A DNA stretch of 8,199 nt from Bacteroidales bacterium UBA1745 (lineage in GTDB: Bacteria; Bacteroidota; Bacteroidia; Bacteroidales; UBA932): positions 1 to 8,199 of the forward strand of contig DCHT01000005.1 in assembly GCA_002314885.1 (NCBI GenBank), read 5' to 3'. Below, in pieces: positions 5,820 to 8,199 of the stretch; position 1 is the first letter of the stretch; the number at the start of each line of letters is the position of its first letter. The notes under the pieces were generated by a model. The model searched no databases. It was not told the origin of the DNA and saw only the letters and a list, made by a program, of their open reading frames with translations. The translations under genes were made by a program, and so were the position numbers.

Positions 5820-7487
5820 ATGCAATTTGAATCAGTAAACAAACTCGTCGAAAAGAGTATCCGCGAGAATTGGGAGTGCCCGGCACTGTCCAATTACAAG
5901 GGTGAGACCCTCTGCTACAGCGATGTGGCACGTAGGATCGAGAAGCTGCACCTCGTGTTCGAGGGCTGCGGTCTTCAGGAAGGCGACAGGGTAGCCATAA
6001 GTTCCCGTAACCAGGCCAATTGGGCAGTTGCTTTCTTCGCTGTGCTCAGCTACGGTGCCGTTCCTGTGCCTCTTCTCCACGAGTTCAAGGCTGCGAATGT
6101 GCACCATCTGGTGAACCATTGCGGCGCGAAGATCCTCTTCGCCGATGAGATCATCTGGGCCGGCCTCGATGTGGCTGAGATGCCAGACATCCTGATGGCC
6201 ATCCAGGTGAATTCCCTCCACGTCCTCCACTGCAAGGAGGGCGATCCTGAGGAGGTGCTCGCAAAGATGGAGGCCGCCTACGAGGCGAAGTTCCCACAGG
6301 GCGTGAAGCCTGAGGACCTGAACTACTATGTGGACTCATCCGAGCAGCTTGCAATCATCAACTACACTTCCGGTACTTCCGGATTCTCAAAGGGCGTTAT
6401 GATCCCATACAGGGCCCTGTACTCCAATGTGGAGCTCGCGCGCATCGCCGAGCCTCAGATGAGCAACAAGGACCGCGTGGTGTCTATGCTGCCTTCTGCG
6501 CATATGTACGGCCTGATGTACGAGGTGTTCTACGAGTTCCTCGTGGGCGCACACGTGACCTTCCTGACCCGTGTGCCTAGCCCTAAGATCATCCTCGACG
6601 CTATGGCTGAGATCAAGCCTACCCTGATCGTGGCTGTGCCTCTGATCATCGAGAAGGTCTTCAAGAGCAAGGTGAAGCCGGTCATCGACGGCAGCAAGGC
6701 CATCCAGATCCTGCTGAAACTGCCTCTGCTGGACAAGATCGTGCTCAACAAGGTCGCAAAGCAGCTGCGTGCTGCCTTCGGCGGCGAGTTCGAGGAGATC
6801 ATCATCGGCGGTGCGGCTCTCAACAAGGACGTGGATACCTTCTTCCGCAGGATGAATTTCCGCTACACAGTGGGCTACGGTATGACCGAGTGCGCGCCTA
6901 TCATCGGCTACGTGCATTGGAACAAGGCCAAGCTCTTCTCCTGTGGCAAGCTGGCTCCTAACCTCGAGATCAAGATCGATTCCGCCGACCCTGCAAATGT
7001 GCCTGGCGAGATCCTCATCAAGGGCGCGAACGTGTTCCAGGGCTATTACAACAACCCTGAGGCGACCGCGACTTCCTTCACTGCCGACGGCTGGTTCCGC
7101 ACCGGCGATATGGGCGTGATCGATGCCGACGGATATATCTACATCAAGGGCCGCAATAAGTGTATGCTCCTTGGTCCTTCCGGCCAGAATATCTATCCTG
7201 AGGAGATCGAGGGCGTGATCAACAACGTGAAGTACGTGGTGGATTCCCTCGTGATCGACGACAACGGCGTGATGACCGCGCTGGTTTACCCTGACTACAA
7301 GGCTGCCGAGAGGGCCGGTATGGACAAGGCTGCGCTCGAGGAGTTCCTGACTGCCGAGATCGCTGAGGCCAGCAAGGATCTGCCGAACTACTCCCGCGCC
7401 AAGAAGATCGAGCTGCTGGAGGAGGATTTCGAGAGGACTCCTAAGAAGAGTATCAAGAGGTATCTGTATCAGAGGACTCAGGCTTAA
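5820..7487 (+). CDS. AMP-binding long-chain acyl-CoA synthetase-like enzyme
   Basis: The 555-residue product belongs to the acyl-adenylate-forming superfamily, which activates a carboxylate with ATP and usually transfers it to CoA. Motifs in order: the phosphate-binding loop YTSGTSGFSKG (182-192); YGMTE (353-357); GWFRTGD with Asp430, which binds ribose; and KGRNK (443-447), then GQNIYPEEIE at the hinge to the C-terminal domain. Length and the VPLIIEKVFKSKV region fit the long-chain fatty acid-CoA ligase branch. At the C-terminal motif, where TPTLKIKR-like sequences supply the catalytic Lys, this protein has TPKKSIKR (540-547), so Ser544 occupies that position, with Lys543 and Lys546 nearby. 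I recall the same pattern in other Bacteroidetes homologues. The ATG at 5820 is preferred to the in-frame TTG at 5814. It is cytoplasmic or membrane-peripheral and probably last in the operon from 4476. The substrate is inferred, not shown. Confidence 0.9.
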   Translation: MQFESVNKLVEKSIRENWECPALSNYKGETLCYSDVARRIEKLHLVFEGCGLQEGDRVAISSRNQANWAVAFFAVLSYGAVPVPLLHEFKAANVHHLVNHCGAKILFADEIIWAGLDVAEMPDILMAIQVNSLHVLHCKEGDPEEVLAKMEAAYEAKFPQGVKPEDLNYYVDSSEQLAIINYTSGTSGFSKGVMIPYRALYSNVELARIAEPQMSNKDRVVSMLPSAHMYGLMYEVFYEFLVGAHVTFLTRVPSPKIILDAMAEIKPTLIVAVPLIIEKVFKSKVKPVIDGSKAIQILLKLPLLDKIVLNKVAKQLRAAFGGEFEEIIIGGAALNKDVDTFFRRMNFRYTVGYGMTECAPIIGYVHWNKAKLFSCGKLAPNLEIKIDSADPANVPGEILIKGANVFQGYYNNPEATATSFTADGWFRTGDMGVIDADGYIYIKGRNKCMLLGPSGQNIYPEEIEGVINNVKYVVDSLVIDDNGVMTALVYPDYKAAERAGMDKAALEEFLTAEIAEASKDLPNYSRAKKIELLEEDFERTPKKSIKRYLYQRTQA

Positions 7488-7509
7488 TTTTGGTTTAACC
7501 CTAGTTAAA
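7463..7509 (+). promoter_or_regulatory. Candidate promoter with adjacent inverted repeat for dCMP deaminase
   Basis: TAATTTTG (7485-7492) matches TAnnTTTG exactly and overlaps the TAA stop of the acyl-CoA synthetase. TCTG (7463-7466), one mismatch from TTTG, lies 18 nt upstream. Directly after the -7 box, TTTAACCCTAGTTAAA (7494-7509) is a perfect 6-bp inverted repeat with a CCTA centre, covering the predicted start of transcription. It could be an operator or a short 5' hairpin just before the start codon at 7522. Confidence 0.4.
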
Positions 7510-7521
7510 ATCCAGGCGATT

Positions 7522-7926
7522 TTGGAAAAGTTCGATCATAGTTATATTACGATGGCGGGTGTGTGGGCGCAGAATTCCTACTGCAAACGCCGCCAAGTGG
7601 GCGCCCTGCTCGTCAAGGACCGTATGATCATTTCCGACGGCTACAACGGTACGCCGTCCGGTTTTGAGAACCAGTGCGAGGACGAGAACGGCGTGACCAA
7701 GCCATACGTGCTCCACGCCGAGGCGAATGCCATCACCAAGGTGGCGAAGTCCGGCAACAGCAGCAAGGGTGCGACCCTCTATGTGACCGCGTCCCCTTGC
7801 GTGGAGTGTTCCAAACTGATCATACAGGCCGGTATTTCCCGCGTCGTGTATCGCGACGAATATCGTCTTACCGACGGTATTGACCTTCTCCGCCGCGCCG
7901 GAATCGTGGTGGAACAGGTCGATTAG
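7522..7926 (+). CDS. Deoxycytidylate (dCMP) deaminase
   Basis: The 134-residue product is a zinc-dependent cytidine/deoxycytidylate deaminase that converts dCMP to dUMP, feeding thymidylate synthase. The zinc site is complete: His65-Ala-Glu67 supplies a ligand and the catalytic Glu, and Cys93 and Cys96 of PCVEC supply the other ligands. The segments NSYCKRRQVGALLVKD and ISDGYNGTPSGFENQCED are typical of the dCMP deaminase branch (ComEB/Dcd-type) rather than tRNA or cytidine deaminases. Length agrees with family members. The start is probably TTG at 7522, giving MEKFDHSYITMAGVW, which matches the usual N-terminus; the first ATG (7552) would remove 10 residues that look conserved. An AGG lies 6 nt before the TTG. 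It follows the synthetase by 34 nt and precedes the S41 protease, an arrangement I recall as common in Bacteroidales. Confidence 0.93.
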   Translation: MEKFDHSYITMAGVWAQNSYCKRRQVGALLVKDRMIISDGYNGTPSGFENQCEDENGVTKPYVLHAEANAITKVAKSGNSSKGATLYVTASPCVECSKLIIQAGISRVVYRDEYRLTDGIDLLRRAGIVVEQVD

Positions 7927-7927
7927 G

Positions 7928-8035
7928 CTTATTGATTTATTGAGTTTTAGCTTATTTAACCCTTTATTGGGTTTTAAATTATTGAACCCTGAATTGGGTT
8001 GTAACATATTGAACCCTGAATTGGGTTGATGACCA
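7928..8035. repeat. Four 27-bp tandem repeats, three with an AACCC-N6-GGGTT dyad
   Basis: Units start at about 7928, 7955, 7982 and 8009, with an exact 27-bp period. The last three contain AACCC and GGGTT arms six bases apart (7958-7962/7969-7973, 7985-7989/7996-8000, 8012-8016/8023-8027). The last two share AACCCTGAATTGGGTT exactly. The first unit is degenerate and has lost the left arm, but still matches the second at 19 of 27 positions. The array fills nearly the whole gap between the dCMP deaminase stop and the protease ATG at 8039. A related TTTAACCCT occurs at 7494-7502 before the deaminase. Each dyad could form a weak hairpin in the mRNA or be a protein-binding site. Confidence 0.75.
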
Positions 8036-8038
8036 TAT

Positions 8039-8199
8039 ATGAAGAAATCATCGATCGCAGTTGCATTGTTGGGCGTCGTTATCGGCGTCCTGCTTTGCCT
8101 TTTGGCGGGCCAGATCAAGGACCGTCGCAATATGAAGGCGTGGAAGGTCGGCCAGTGGCGCAAACTGTCGCTGGTGCTCGACTATGTGGAGAAGAATTA
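8039..8199 (+). CDS. S41-family C-terminal processing protease (CtpA-like), 5' end only
   Basis: An ATG at 8039 opens a frame that stays open for 53 codons to the window edge. It encodes MKKSSIAVALLGVVIGVLLC and then LLAGQ, an N-terminal hydrophobic membrane segment. This is followed by a basic stretch (IKDRRNMKAWKVGQW) and RKLSLVLDYVEKN. A KL-LVLDYVEKNY segment shortly after an N-terminal anchor is the usual beginning of Bacteroidetes S41 (carboxyl-terminal processing, tail-specific) proteases, just before the PDZ domain. The PDZ and catalytic Ser/Lys region lie outside the window, so the assignment rests on this short match and on the gene order after dCMP deaminase. The protein would act in the periplasm, anchored to the inner membrane, trimming or degrading envelope proteins. 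Translation starts 4 bp after the 27-bp repeat array. Confidence 0.7.
   Translation, partial: MKKSSIAVALLGVVIGVLLCLLAGQIKDRRNMKAWKVGQWRKLSLVLDYVEKN

Noticed and set aside
7928..8035. CRISPR array
   Set aside because: The 27-bp units are directly adjacent with no unique spacers, and there are no cas genes.
7501..8163. Minus-strand open frame of 220 codons crossing the deaminase and the 27-bp array, with a NSGFN-type 9-residue repeat
   Set aside because: It is antisense to a certain dCMP deaminase, and the repeat peptide follows from a period divisible by three. No promoter or start signal was seen for it.

Overview
The window looks like chromosomal DNA from a member of the Bacteroidales. The evidence is several matches to the Bacteroidetes -7 promoter element TAnnTTTG, an almost complete lack of Shine-Dalgarno sequences, lipoproteins with short signal peptides, a BspA-type leucine-rich-repeat lipoprotein, and a dCMP deaminase next to an S41 (CtpA-type) protease. 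From memory, that last pair recurs in this order. Base composition is moderately GC-rich. Six of the eight complete stop codons are TAG and two are TAA, so the standard code applies. The genus cannot be fixed from this sequence.

Left part, minus strand (1-3233). A 639-residue BspA-like surface lipoprotein (1314-3233) lies upstream of a separate two-gene unit. That unit holds a hexapeptide-repeat acetyltransferase (455-1030) overlapping by 11 bp a small exported protein of unknown function (1-465). It has its own good promoter (1149-1180) with a perfect palindrome at the expected transcript start. The gap between the lipoprotein stop and this promoter contains two TCCACG-N13-CGTGGA inverted repeats 51 bp apart; the second is embedded in a hairpin of about 59 nt.

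Centre (3234-3377). A divergent intergenic region carries a perfect 16-bp palindrome next to a TATATTTG promoter element reading right.

Right part, plus strand (3378-8199). First comes a lipoprotein gene interrupted by an in-frame TAG (3378-4427). Next is a run of closely spaced genes from a TATATTTG element: a small outer-membrane beta-barrel protein, a membrane-anchored protein with a Pro/Ala/Val-rich stalk, and a long-chain acyl-CoA synthetase-like AMP-binding enzyme. A second candidate promoter overlaps the synthetase stop and precedes a dCMP deaminase that probably starts at TTG. Four copies of a 27-bp repeat, the last two or three with clear AACCC/GGGTT dyads, fill the gap to the start of an S41-family processing protease, which runs off the window.

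Most products act at the cell envelope: lipoproteins, a barrel, an anchored periplasmic protein, the protease, and possibly acyl activation for lipids. dCMP deaminase (dUMP supply for thymidylate synthesis) is the metabolic exception. No phage, transposon, CRISPR or defence module was seen. The most unusual content is the non-coding structure and the interrupted lipoprotein.
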